Positions 25,889-33,274 are shown, counted from the stretch's first letter. The stretch is 36,845 bases of DNA from Euryarchaeota archaeon ADurb.BinA087 (GCA_002068435.1 MVZQ01000006.1:1-36845), one strand, 5' to 3'. Notes: generated from the sequence alone by a model not told the origin. Numbers and translations are program-made.

Positions 25889-26308
25889 CTACGATGCGTT
25901 GGGATCCTCCTGGAGCATCCCAAAGAGGTTCCCCTCGGTATCCCGGCAGTGTGCCCACCAGCCGATCCCAGGTATTCCCATCCGGGGGAGTATGATGTTT
26001 CCTCCGGCTTTCCTGACCAGGCCGACCGATCGGTCGAGATCGGAAACCCCGATGGTACAGACATATGCATTGACCGCCTGGCCCTCAACCGGGGGAGGAC
26101 CCCGCCGGAAGACGAGGCCTCCGTTGATCCCGGGATCGGTCTCCGGACCGGTGATGACAAACCAGTACCGGTTCTCATCCTTCATCTCGATACCGGGCAT
26201 CACCCATTCGCGGATCTCCCAGCCATACACATTCCGGTAAAACTGTGCCGCCCGTCTGGGGTCATCGGCCTGGATCTCGAAATGAATAATCCTGTTCACA
26301 GGCACCAC
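25889..26308 (-). CDS. VOC-family (glyoxalase/bleomycin-resistance fold) protein
   Basis: A 139-residue, single-domain vicinal-oxygen-chelate protein. It opens with IIHFEIQADDPRRAAQFYRN, the first beta-alpha-beta unit of the fold. The second half has YVCTIGVSDLDRSVGLVRKAGG and ends DTEGNLFGMLQED, the typical C-terminal strand with a metal-ligand glutamate position. Members act as dioxygenases, glyoxalases or drug-binding proteins; nothing here fixes the substrate. The start is GTG at 26308 (or GTG at 26305), with TGAGGAA just upstream as ribosome site. It lies 76 bp after the SRPBCC gene and 182 bp before the HTH_42 gene, in a likely common transcript. Confidence 0.88.
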   Translation of the reverse strand: MVPVNRIIHFEIQADDPRRAAQFYRNVYGWEIREWVMPGIEMKDENRYWFVITGPETDPGINGGLVFRRGPPPVEGQAVNAYVCTIGVSDLDRSVGLVRKAGGNIILPRMGIPGIGWWAHCRDTEGNLFGMLQEDPNAS

Positions 26309-26384
26309 AACCGTTCCTCAGTCGATGTCCTCTCCAGCATACGCCGTGAATGTCCGGTGGCCTGATCTCCGGATATCCGTCTCA

Positions 26385-27365
26385 TCACTCCCTCCATTTT
26401 CTCTCGACCAGTTCGGCAAGACGGTCCATGGTCTCCATCCAGCCCTTTGCCATCTCCGATTTCATCATTTCGTCTTCAACGTCTTCAGGAGTCTCGATAA
26501 CGGATTTGTCGACCATCTTCGTCTTCCCGTCAACCTCTTCGAAGCTGATGATCTCGAGCTGGACATGGCCGGGCATCCCTTCGAACTCGAGGGTCTGGAC
26601 GATTCTTCTCGGGGAGACTTCGTGATACACCCCGTGAAAGGCATACTCGTTGCCATCGGCGTCCCGCTGGATGAACCTCCAGGTCCCCCCTGTCCTCGCA
26701 TCCATCGTATCAACGGTGGTCGTGAGATTTCCCGGGCCCCACCAGAGAGGGATCCTGGCGGGATCGGTCACTGCCGAGAAGAGGCGTTCAGGAGGGGCAT
26801 CGAAGATTCTCGTGAGGGAGGCAGGTTTTCCAGGCTCTATCACGAGGACATTCTTTTCCCTGTGCTGGTTCTCGTCTTGGAGTAGTTTTTCGAGCTTGTC
26901 AAATGATTCGTTCCACCCTTCCTTTGCCTGTTCGCTCATCGTTCCAGGAGGCAGCCCTTCATGCAGGAGAGTGAACGTTGTTTTGCCGTTCTTCTCCTCG
27001 AACGTCAGAGTCACGAGAAGCTCTTTGGGCCACTCTCCGGGCATCCCATAGAACGATGCCGGAACGATCGCTCCTTTTTCATCGGAAAAGCTGTCGGTGG
27101 TGACGATCTTCTTCCCTGGTACAATCTCCCGGTAGATCCCGGTACTCCAGAATTCCTGGCCATCAGGGGATCGCATACAGAACAGGGATTTTCCCCCCAC
27201 CCTGAAATCGATCATGATGAACGGTGCCGTGAAGTCTTTTGGCCCCCACCAGCGTTTTACATACCCTGGGTCGGTCCATGCCTTCCATACTAGGTCAACC
27301 GGGACATCAAAGACGCGGGTGATTGAGAGGCCGGCAGTCTTTCTCTTTGTCATTGTTTTCTGCAT
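26385..27365 (-). CDS. Double SRPBCC (AHSA1-like) domain protein
   Basis: A 326-residue protein made of two consecutive SRPBCC/AHSA1 ligand-binding domains. Domain 1 (about 10-160) begins ITRVFDVPVDLVWKAWTDP and has KRWWGPKDF. Domain 2 (about 178-320) begins LTRIFDAPPERLFSAVTDP and has PLWWGPGNL. Each ends in a long amphipathic helix (GWNESFDKLEKLL; GWMETMDRLAELV). Such domains usually occur singly; the fusion gives an intramolecular pair. They bind hydrophobic ligands, and no enzymatic residue is evident. The ATG follows GGAGGAATTCC, a strong ribosome site. It heads the minus-strand trio with the VOC and HTH_42 genes. Confidence 0.9.
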   Translation of the reverse strand: MQKTMTKRKTAGLSITRVFDVPVDLVWKAWTDPGYVKRWWGPKDFTAPFIMIDFRVGGKSLFCMRSPDGQEFWSTGIYREIVPGKKIVTTDSFSDEKGAIVPASFYGMPGEWPKELLVTLTFEEKNGKTTFTLLHEGLPPGTMSEQAKEGWNESFDKLEKLLQDENQHREKNVLVIEPGKPASLTRIFDAPPERLFSAVTDPARIPLWWGPGNLTTTVDTMDARTGGTWRFIQRDADGNEYAFHGVYHEVSPRRIVQTLEFEGMPGHVQLEIISFEEVDGKTKMVDKSVIETPEDVEDEMMKSEMAKGWMETMDRLAELVERKWRE

Positions 27366-27731
27366 GGAATTCCTCCATTCGTTCCCGCGGTCTTGTTATT
27401 CCCCGTTATTAAATACTTAACCGGGAGTTTCAAAATCTGCCAATCCTCCAAAAAATTCTGTACCAGGGGCGACAGGACACAGAAAAGTACTGAATCGGTA
27501 TTTTCCCTGCGAGACCGGGTGATTCCTGCCCGAGCCGGGTTCTTTGTCATGACAGGGCGGAAAAAGGAATGATGTATACAGAATCATCTGTCCATCAGGC
27601 CTGTTCAACTTCCCGGCGGCCGGATGCCTCCAGAATCACTATATCGAGATCGAGAAGTGTCTTAACCCTATGTCTTCAAGCCCAGGAAATCCTTTCTCTC
27701 CTTTTCCCGTAAATCCTGCCTGGGAAGAGAG
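27366..27731. other. Intergenic region, promoter side of SRPBCC gene; no gene seen
   Basis: It holds an AT-rich element (about 27405-27420, minus-strand TATTTAATAA) that may be the TATA box of the SRPBCC gene about 45 bp before its ATG. The remaining sequence to the end of the DUF2115 gene contains only short frames without coding character. I see no repeat or RNA structure there. Confidence 0.5.
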
Positions 27732-28367
27732 TCACCCATTGTAATAGTGCCGGTCGAACGTTTGCCGGAGGAACTCCTTTTTGCGGTGATCACTCCCCTT
27801 TACCGGTGGCTTAAGATACCCGACCTCTGGGATCTGGAAGGCCGGGCAGAAGGGGCAGAGGGCCGAATCGACATCGTTTGCCTTCTCCCTGACGGGGCAG
27901 TAGTACGTCCCATCGATCATCTCGACCTTGTCCCCGCCGGGGAATGGCGTCCCGACAGGATGGCCGGGGAGCTCCTGCACAAACATGCAGAAGCCGGAGA
28001 GGAGGAATTTCAGGAACCGGAGCCGGACCTTTTCGTCGTCGACCGAACGACACTGGGTAGCGACCATCGTCCAGTATTCTTCTGCTTTCTTCTCCAGTGG
28101 CTGGTTCATCGGAGCGAAACTCCCCTGCTGCTTCATCAGCCGGAGCGCCTGGTAGGTCCCGTGGAGATGGGCGGTGATCGTCTCTTCCAGCCGTTTCCGG
28201 TATTCCGGGTTGATGTCCTGGATCGCACCCGAGAAGTTCCACCGCATCTGCTGGAGGTCCCGGGGCGAGAAGGAGAGAACGAGGTCGGCGATGGCCTGGC
28301 CGAGCTCGCCACGGGTCTTCATCGAGCCAAGTGATGAGCATTGTCGGGTAATATCTTCCTGGTCCAT
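27732..28367 (-). CDS. DUF2115 (UPF0305) family protein
   Basis: A 211-residue soluble protein. The C-terminal half contains the cysteine motif [11 protein letters not shown] followed by [10 protein letters not shown], characteristic of DUF2115, a family found mainly in methanogens. Three closely placed cysteines plus the preceding CPV cysteine could bind a metal. The N-terminal half is helical ([20 protein letters not shown]). No function is established for the family. It is divergent from the superoxide dismutase operon with 237 bp between the starts, so joint regulation is possible but not shown. GGAG lies 9 bp before the ATG. Confidence 0.85.
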   Translation of the reverse strand: MDQEDITRQCSSLGSMKTRGELGQAIADLVLSFSPRDLQQMRWNFSGAIQDINPEYRKRLEETITAHLHGTYQALRLMKQQGSFAPMNQPLEKKAEEYWTMVATQCRSVDDEKVRLRFLKFLLSGFCMFVQELPGHPVGTPFPGGDKVEMIDGTYYCPVREKANDVDSALCPFCPAFQIPEVGYLKPPVKGSDHRKKEFLRQTFDRHYYNG

Positions 28368-28476
28368 GGTCAGGGACTCCGCAGATCAGTGGTGATCATG
28401 CCTCTCCTGTTAGGTATGCTGTCACAGGATTTCAGGTTTCAGATCCTCCAGGGAGATCCCAAGGACTGCACGGCAG

Positions 28477-28495
28477 GTTTCAAATTTTGTTTCAA
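28477..28495. promoter_or_regulatory. GTTTCAA direct repeats upstream of the SOD operon
   Basis: GTTTCAA occurs at 28477-28483 and again at 28489-28495 around a short AT-rich core, about 110 bp upstream of the sod ATG and about 110 bp upstream of the divergent DUF2115 start. It resembles the TGTTTCA boxes at 5044-5070 and the GTTTC/GAAAC elements at 30247-30273. A possible operator; no regulator is known. Confidence 0.3.
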
Positions 28496-28604
28496 CCGTT
28501 GCACTTCGGGCAAGGGCCTTTACCATTTCGTGAGAGATACCGGCACCAATGGCTGGCGATACCTATTCACAAGGTGTCTCCCTCCATCTACCGAGGAATC
28601 CATC

Positions 28605-29243
28605 ATGGAAGAGATGAAACTATACACGCTCCCCACGCTCCCCTACGCGTATAAGGCCCTTGCACCGTTCATATCAGAAGAACAATTGAAGCTGCACCAC
28701 CAGAAGCATCATCAGGCATACGTGAACGGCGCGAATGCCATCTTCTCAAAATTTGAGAGTGCACGGAAGGAAAACTCGGAGTTTGATGTAAAAGCAACGC
28801 TCAAGGAACTCTCGTTCCATATCGGGGGATTCAAACTCCACAACCTGTTCTGGAGGAACATAGCGCCGCCAGGCTTAGGAGGAGGGGATCTTCCCCGCGG
28901 TGCACTGGCGAAAGCGCTCGATTCGGAGTATCTCAAGTTCGAGCGGTTCCGAAAGGAATTTTCGCAGGCTGCCGTTAGTGTCGAGGGGTCAGGCTGGGCA
29001 GTATTGACCTACTGCAGGAAGACGAAGAGGCCTCTGATCGCCCAGCTCGAGAAGCATAACGTGAACGTGATACCCGGGTATACCATCCTGATGGTCCTCG
29101 ATGTATGGGAGCATGCCTATTATCTTGATTACAAGAATGACCGGGCAAAATATGTTGAAGCATTCTGGAATCTTGTGAACTGGAACGACGTCGAAAATCG
29201 GTTTGATCACCTCCTGGCCCAGGAAGCCGCCGGGACGAAATAG
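28605..29243 (+). CDS. sod: Iron/manganese superoxide dismutase
   Basis: A 212-residue enzyme that converts superoxide to oxygen and hydrogen peroxide. Metal ligands by family pattern: H31 ([12 protein letters not shown]), H79 (KLHNLFW), D166 and H170 ([11 protein letters not shown]). The C-terminal [12 protein letters not shown] is also typical. Fe versus Mn cannot be decided by eye. The ATG at 28605 follows GAGGAA with proper spacing and matches the usual N-terminus ([17 protein letters not shown]); the frame is open upstream but without protein similarity. Rubredoxin starts 28 bp downstream, and the following genes overlap, so it leads a redox-stress operon. Confidence 0.95.
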   Translation: MEEMKLYTLPTLPYAYKALAPFISEEQLKLHHQKHHQAYVNGANAIFSKFESARKENSEFDVKATLKELSFHIGGFKLHNLFWRNIAPPGLGGGDLPRGALAKALDSEYLKFERFRKEFSQAAVSVEGSGWAVLTYCRKTKRPLIAQLEKHNVNVIPGYTILMVLDVWEHAYYLDYKNDRAKYVEAFWNLVNWNDVENRFDHLLAQEAAGTK

Positions 29244-29271
29244 GAGATCAATCAGAGAAAGGGGTATTATC

Positions 29272-29448
29272 ATGGGAGACAACATGGACCGTTACCGATG
29301 TACAGCTTGCAGCTATGTCTATGATCCAGCGGTAGGAGATCCCGGCACAGGAGTGCCTCCCGGGGTTTCCTTCGAAGATCTCCCTGAAGACTGGGTCTGC
29401 CCGGAATGCGGGGCCAGTAAGGACCAGTTCGAGAGAGTGGAGGAATGA
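29272..29448 (+). CDS. Rubredoxin
   Basis: A 58-residue electron carrier with one FeS4 centre. The four cysteine ligands are in [12 protein letters not shown] and [11 protein letters not shown]. The intervening [10 protein letters not shown] and the segment [11 protein letters not shown] are standard. The start at 29272 follows GAAAGGGGT. An alternative ATG at 29284 (after GGGAG) gives 54 residues, the usual rubredoxin size. In anaerobes rubredoxin passes electrons to superoxide- and oxygen-reducing enzymes; here it sits between a superoxide dismutase and a DUF488 gene. Its last codons overlap the next start (ATGA). Confidence 0.95.
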   Translation: MGDNMDRYRCTACSYVYDPAVGDPGTGVPPGVSFEDLPEDWVCPECGASKDQFERVEE

Positions 29449-29801
29449 TCCGGACAAAACGCGTCTATGATACTCCCGATGAGGGAGATGGATTTCGTGT
29501 CCTGGTCGAACGGCTGTGGCCGAGAGGCATGCGGAAGGAACGGGCAGCGATCGACCTCTGGATGCGGGATGCGGGAGCAAGTCCTGCACTCCGGAAATGG
29601 TTTGCTCACGATCCGGCAAAATGGGAAGAGTTCGAGGATAAGTATTTTTACGAACTGTCGGAAAAACCTGAAGTTATCGATCAGCTCGCCGGCCTTGCCC
29701 GGGAACATCCTGTGATAACATTTCTTTTTGCCGCAAAAGATGAAGAGCATAATAATGCGGTAGCACTGAAACAATATCTGGATATGAGAGGAATGGGATG
29801 A
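29445..29801 (+). CDS. DUF488 family protein
   Basis: A 118-residue soluble protein. It opens [19 protein letters not shown] and continues with [14 protein letters not shown], the clear signature of the short DUF488 family (COG3189 type), followed by [15 protein letters not shown] and a closing [16 protein letters not shown]. No catalytic mechanism is established; no cysteine pair or cofactor motif is present. It begins inside the rubredoxin stop codon (ATGA at 29445-29448) and ends overlapping the ferredoxin start in the same way, so translation of the three genes is probably coupled. The context suggests a role in oxidative or nitrosative stress. Confidence 0.9.
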   Translation: MIRTKRVYDTPDEGDGFRVLVERLWPRGMRKERAAIDLWMRDAGASPALRKWFAHDPAKWEEFEDKYFYELSEKPEVIDQLAGLAREHPVITFLFAAKDEEHNNAVALKQYLDMRGMG

Positions 29802-30022
29802 AAGTCATCATCGACCGGTTGAACTGCGTCAGCTGCGGGACCTGCTGGGAGCTCTGCCCGGATTTTTTTGAAGAGAACCCCGACGATTCCTTCAGCCAGG
29901 TCAGAGAGAAATTCCGGCTCGATGGGATGAGGGGAGAAGGGATTCCACCAGTTGAACTGGAGGCGTGCACTGTTGAAGCCGCAGACCTCTGCCCGGCATC
30001 GGTAATCTCCATCGAAGGGTAA
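29798..30022 (+). CDS. Single-cluster ferredoxin (Pyrococcus-like cysteine pattern)
   Basis: A 74-residue ferredoxin. Cysteines C10, C13, C16 and C20 stand in CVSCGTCWELCP, with C57 and C65 in ACTVEAADLCPAS. The layout matches the single [4Fe-4S] ferredoxin of Pyrococcus furiosus, in which the first, third and last of these positions bind the cluster with an Asp at the second; here the second is Cys13. C20 and C57 correspond to the pair that forms a redox-active disulfide there. The loop between the halves is longer than usual (about 35 residues). Start and stop place it last in the sod operon (ATGA overlap at 29798-29801). Confidence 0.92.
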   Translation: MKVIIDRLNCVSCGTCWELCPDFFEENPDDSFSQVREKFRLDGMRGEGIPPVELEACTVEAADLCPASVISIEG

Positions 30023-30321
30023 ACTGTACAAGGCATCGGTGCGGCATTTCATCCCCGATGAACGAGCCTCTGGCATATTCATCCGTTATATTCGACCGGA
30101 GCGCAGTCAAGGGTGTTGATAGGAAAGGACTTCCGGCACTGAGCCCCCGGATGCAGGTGTGAGTCTTGTGACTTTTTGCCTGTTGCCTCAATTCATACCG
30201 ATTGATCCGGCAGACCACTGAGGGGGTTTCCCTATCCGGAAATTTTGTTTCATAATTCGAAACGACACGAAACCTATTTGCCGATCGACAGACACCACTC
30301 CCCCGTTAAAGAGGAGAGAGA
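30023..30321. other. Intergenic region with GTTTC/GAAAC elements; no gene seen
   Basis: GTTTC at 30247-30251 is inverted against GAAAC at 30259-30263, and GAAAC recurs at 30269-30273, 10 bp later. These lie 50-75 bp before the GTG start of the next gene, where an operator could sit. The remaining sequence has no coding character on either strand. Confidence 0.4.
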
Positions 30322-30708
30322 GTGGACCCAAAAACCCTTGCAAAGGTAAAAGAGTCTGAACGGAATCTCAACATCAGGCTCGAGACGCATGAATCCTCCG
30401 AACATCCGACGTTCTGGGAGGTGACCGCCTGGATGACCCGGACGGCAGAGTACGAGAAGATGACGGGTAAAGCAGATCTCCCCCGTGTCTGGGGCCGGAA
30501 ATATATCACCACGCCGACCGCGGGAGGGATGGTACTCGTGATCCGGAATCCCCAATCGGGCGATACGTTCACAACCGAGACCTGGGGCGATATCCCCTCA
30601 TATGATTCGTTTGTGGAAAAAGTGCTGGATCGGGTGAAAGAGAGCCCGCTTGATGAAGATTTCACCACGCTGTGCGATGAAGCCAATACGGTAATCCCGG
30701 CAGGATAG
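30322..30708 (+). CDS. Hypothetical small soluble protein
   Basis: A 128-residue acidic, soluble protein that I do not recognise. Visible features: a charged N-terminal helix (KTLAKVKESERNLNIRLE), HPTFWEVTAWMTRT with several aromatic residues, a central WGRKYITTPTAGG strand region, and a terminal helix (YDSFVEKVLDRVKES). There are no cysteine clusters, transmembrane segments or nucleotide-binding motifs apart from one isolated cysteine near the end. The start is GTG after GAGGAGAGAGA, a strong ribosome site, and codon use resembles its neighbours. It stands alone between the sod operon and the CDF transporter; an upstream GTTTC element may link its control to the sod operon. Confidence 0.75.
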   Translation: MDPKTLAKVKESERNLNIRLETHESSEHPTFWEVTAWMTRTAEYEKMTGKADLPRVWGRKYITTPTAGGMVLVIRNPQSGDTFTTETWGDIPSYDSFVEKVLDRVKESPLDEDFTTLCDEANTVIPAG

Positions 30709-30858
30709 CCCTCGAGGCGTGGGGGTAAGCCCGGGCATTTTCCCGTTTATGGAGGTTTGTCATGGGGACCAGCTTTTATTCATGATGCGTTCTGCAATCC
30801 GGCACCGGTAACCCTATTATCGATGCATTTCCCATATCCCCCTGGATGGAGGCACCGC

Positions 30859-31794
30859 ATGGAACCAGAGGAGACGGAATCAGGCCATGAATCCAGCCTG
30901 CCGGCCGGACGAGAGGATTACACCAGGGCACTCTGGATCGGCGTTGCGGCAACCCTCTTCGTTTTTTTCATCGAAGTGGTCGGGGGGTATGTATCAGGTT
31001 CGCTCTCCCTCCTTTCCGATGCAGGTCATATGGTCATCGATGCATCATCCCTTCTGCTCTCCCTCTCGGCAATCCAGGCAGCCCGGTCTCTTCCCACCCG
31101 GCAGAGGAGCTATGGTCTTCACCGTGCCGGGATCTTCGCGGCCTTTTTGAACGGCCTCCTCCTGGTCGGGGTATCGGCCTGGATCCTGTATCAGGCATAT
31201 CAGCGGATCCTCTCTCCGCAGGCGGTTGAGAGTACGATGATGTTGATAGTCGCCGCAGCCGGCCTTGCGGCAAATGTTGCCATTGCGTACCGCCTGCACG
31301 GGAGCCGCGACCTGAACATCCGTGGGGCATTTCTCCATGTGGCGGGAGATGCCCTCTCCTCCATTGCCGTTGTCCTTGCAGCGCTCTGGATCATGGCTAC
31401 CGGGCAGGTCCTGGCAGATCCCCTCCTGTCGGCAGTCATCGCGGTGGTCATCCTCGTCACTGCTCTGGGGGTCCTCCGGGAATCGACTGAGGTGCTGTTC
31501 CAGTTCACCCCCCGCGATGTGAACCTGGATGAGGTGATCAGGGAGATTATGACGGTTCCCGGTGTCCTCGGTGTCCATGATCTTCATATCTGGAGTCTCA
31601 GCTCGTCGATCAGGGTCATGGATGCCCATGTCTACAGCTGTGAACAGGACGTCAGAGAGAACGAGAGGATAAAGCATGAGATCAAGCGGAGGCTGGAGCG
31701 GTTCCGGATCTACCACTCCACCCTTGAGTTCGAATGCGAGGAATGCCAGAACGAGGGGGACCAGGCATGCATGCTGACCAGGGGCAAAACATAA
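30859..31794 (+). CDS. Cation diffusion facilitator (CDF) metal transporter
   Basis: A 311-residue zinc/metal-ion exporter with six membrane segments. The metal site is visible in TM2 (SDAGHMVID, with D54, H57 and D61) and TM5 (HVAGDALSS, with H160 and D164). The YGLHRAGI loop after TM2 is typical of the ZitB/ZnT type. The C-terminal cytoplasmic domain (about 220-290) has VPGVLGVHDLHIWSLSS. A cysteine-bearing tail (ECEECQNEGDQACM) could bind metal. The ATG at 30859 is chosen for the GGAGG 6 bp upstream, although the frame is open earlier. It exports cations from the cytoplasm in exchange for protons. Confidence 0.92.
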   Translation: MEPEETESGHESSLPAGREDYTRALWIGVAATLFVFFIEVVGGYVSGSLSLLSDAGHMVIDASSLLLSLSAIQAARSLPTRQRSYGLHRAGIFAAFLNGLLLVGVSAWILYQAYQRILSPQAVESTMMLIVAAAGLAANVAIAYRLHGSRDLNIRGAFLHVAGDALSSIAVVLAALWIMATGQVLADPLLSAVIAVVILVTALGVLRESTEVLFQFTPRDVNLDEVIREIMTVPGVLGVHDLHIWSLSSSIRVMDAHVYSCEQDVRENERIKHEIKRRLERFRIYHSTLEFECEECQNEGDQACMLTRGKT

Positions 31795-32100
31795 ATCGGG
31801 GAGATCCAGGGAGAGGGCCCTGATATAACGTTGCTGATATCGATACTCCATCCCCACTGCAAGTCCCGCAATCCTGAAAATAGCAGATACTGCTCTCCTG
31901 GATTGAGAAATCGAGGTTTGCACACGTTCTAAAAAGTGACAAAAGCAACAACTATCGTTCCATGCCGGATACTTGGACGATGTCTTATTTAAAACCGAAA
32001 TTCCAGTAAGTATAACTCCGGGAAATATTGCGGTATATGTAACTCCGGGAAATATTCCCGTAAATGTAACTCCGGGGAATATTTTTGAACATATCAAACG
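31795..32100. other. Intergenic region with tandem repeats; no gene seen
   Basis: The stretch after the CDF stop is unremarkable to about 31990 and then becomes AT-rich and holds the 27-bp repeats at 32013-32093. A long minus-strand frame crosses it and the CDF gene, but it lacks protein similarity and antisense overlap makes it unlikely. I see no small gene on the plus strand. Confidence 0.5.
32013..32093 (+). repeat. Three tandem 27-bp repeats upstream of the DUF998 gene
   Basis: TAACTCCGGGAAATATT starts at 32013 and again at 32040, and with one change (GGGGAATATT) at 32067, giving a strict period of 27 bp. The middle unit contains CGGGAA-ATA-TTCCCG, an inverted repeat with 6-bp arms around the AT-rich core. 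The block ends 7 bp before the ATG at 32101 and so covers the expected promoter. It could be an array of regulator sites; the array is contiguous, without CRISPR-like spacers. Confidence 0.7.
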
Positions 32101-32763
32101 ATGCATTCAGCGTATATGAGAAAGAATCGGTTTCCCTGCCAGGTTGCAGCGGTGTGTGGAATGGCTGCTCCTCTTCTCTTTGCAGTCACCACGGTTGCTA
32201 TCGGCCTTGCAACACCGGGGTATGATCCAGTCACCCAGCTCGTCAGCGAGCTCGGAATTCCCGGTACTCCCTATGCCACCGCGATGAACAGTGTCGGGCT
32301 CATTATGACAGGGATCCTTATCAGTGTGTTTGCGTCAGCCGTGCATTCGGTCCTTTCCGGAGGATGGAAGGGAGCGCTCGGAGCAGTCCTTGTAGCGGTG
32401 GCGGGGATCTCGTTTGTCGCCATGGGAATCTTCCATTGCGATAAGGGGTGCATTCCGACAACTTCTGGCGGGAGCCTCCACCTTCTGTTCGGTATGGTCG
32501 CACTGGCTGCAGGACTCAGTGCGGCACTCCTCTTCTCTCTTGTCAAGGCCCGGGAAAGAGGATGGAATGGATACTGGCAGTACTCCCTTTTTACCGGTGT
32601 CCTTATCCTGGTGATGCTCCCTCTCCTCCTTCTTCACCCTGACAAAGCCGGACTCGTTCAGCGGATTCTGATAGGACTTATCTTCCTCTGGATGGAGGTG
32701 CTCGCCCTCCGTGCATACGTCACCTTTCGCGTTCCTCCTGATGACTTGAATGAACCGGCCTGA
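32101..32763 (+). CDS. DUF998 family membrane protein
   Basis: A 220-residue integral membrane protein with six hydrophobic segments (about 16-37, 62-82, 89-110, 126-147, 160-180, 185-207). The loop after TM1, GYDPVTQLVSELGIPGTPYA, is the hallmark of DUF998; a second loop holds FHCDKGCIP with two cysteines. The family is widespread in archaea and bacteria, and its role is not established. The ATG at 32101 has no obvious ribosome site; an in-frame ATG at 32116 (after GCGTAT) is possible. It is directly preceded by the tandem repeats and followed by T-runs. Confidence 0.85.
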   Translation: MHSAYMRKNRFPCQVAAVCGMAAPLLFAVTTVAIGLATPGYDPVTQLVSELGIPGTPYATAMNSVGLIMTGILISVFASAVHSVLSGGWKGALGAVLVAVAGISFVAMGIFHCDKGCIPTTSGGSLHLLFGMVALAAGLSAALLFSLVKARERGWNGYWQYSLFTGVLILVMLPLLLLHPDKAGLVQRILIGLIFLWMEVLALRAYVTFRVPPDDLNEPA

Positions 32764-32823
32764 TGTCGTATCCGGACAGCAGGTCTCCCCTCAATTGAGC
32801 TAAAAAATTGTATGGAGAATCCC

Positions 32824-32872
32824 GTCTTTTCATTTCATTTTTTGAATAGTACCCATACCCTTTTTTTTATGA
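32824..32872 (+). terminator. T-rich tracts downstream of the DUF998 gene
   Basis: Successive T-runs (TTTT, TTTTTT at 32838-32843, TTTTTTTT at 32861-32868) follow the DUF998 stop by 60-110 bp. Multiple T-tracts without a strong hairpin are typical of archaeal termination. Confidence 0.5.
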
Positions 32873-32903
32873 GCGTGCTAATCCGGGTTCAGCGGTTCCT
32901 CTT

Positions 32904-33185
32904 TTAACCCCCCCCAGGATGATGGAACCGCTTATCAGGAAGGATTTTTTTGAGGGGCAGCACTATCCTGATACCCTCTGAAAAGAGATTGTCTATCACC
33001 TCTCGCTCAAAACTGCCCTTGTTCTCATATTCATTCTCCAGTGCCTCCGTTCCCGCAAACAGGGTCAGGATATCTCTTCCCTTCCTCTGGATGGAGAACA
33101 GGTACGGCGTCCCCTTGCAGCAATCGGTACAGCTGATCTTTGTTTCATATTTTGAATTACACCACAATCGTTTTTTGTCGTGCAA
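32904..33185 (-). CDS. Possible small hypothetical protein with a cysteine motif, non-ATG start
   Basis: A reading frame of up to 93 residues whose middle uses the codons typical of this genome (CTG, ATC, GAG, AAG) and reads like a folded protein (ILTLFAGTEALENEYEN, REVIDNLFSEGIRIVLPL). Near the N-terminus it has SCTDCCKG, a possible metal site. No ATG exists in frame; the only bacterial-type start is TTG at 33183-33185, and no ribosome site is visible. It may be a real small gene with an unusual start, or the remnant of a longer one. It is convergent with the DUF998 gene. I do not recognise a family. Confidence 0.45.
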   Translation of the reverse strand: MHDKKRLWCNSKYETKISCTDCCKGTPYLFSIQRKGRDILTLFAGTEALENEYENKGSFEREVIDNLFSEGIRIVLPLKKILPDKRFHHPGGG

Positions 33186-33274
33186 CTGATAGCGGATTGA
33201 CGCATTTTTCGGGATGCCAGGCAGTGGTAGCTACCCGGAAATATGCAGGGTTCAGGGAACCGGGAGAAGGATAC

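Noticed and set aside
28341-28604. N-terminal extension of the superoxide dismutase
   Set aside because: The frame is open upstream, but the ATG at 28605 has the ribosome site and gives the standard SOD N-terminus; the extra residues do not look like protein.
32013-32093. CRISPR array
   Set aside because: The repeat units are contiguous with a 27-bp period and there are no unique spacers between conserved repeats; no cas genes are in the window.
31045-32106. Long minus-strand frame (353 codons) across the CDF gene, including nonapeptide IFPGVTxTx repeats
   Set aside because: It lies antisense to the well-supported CDF transporter, and the repeat part is explained by the 27-bp tandem DNA repeats. 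The rest has Gly/Arg/His-rich shadow composition.
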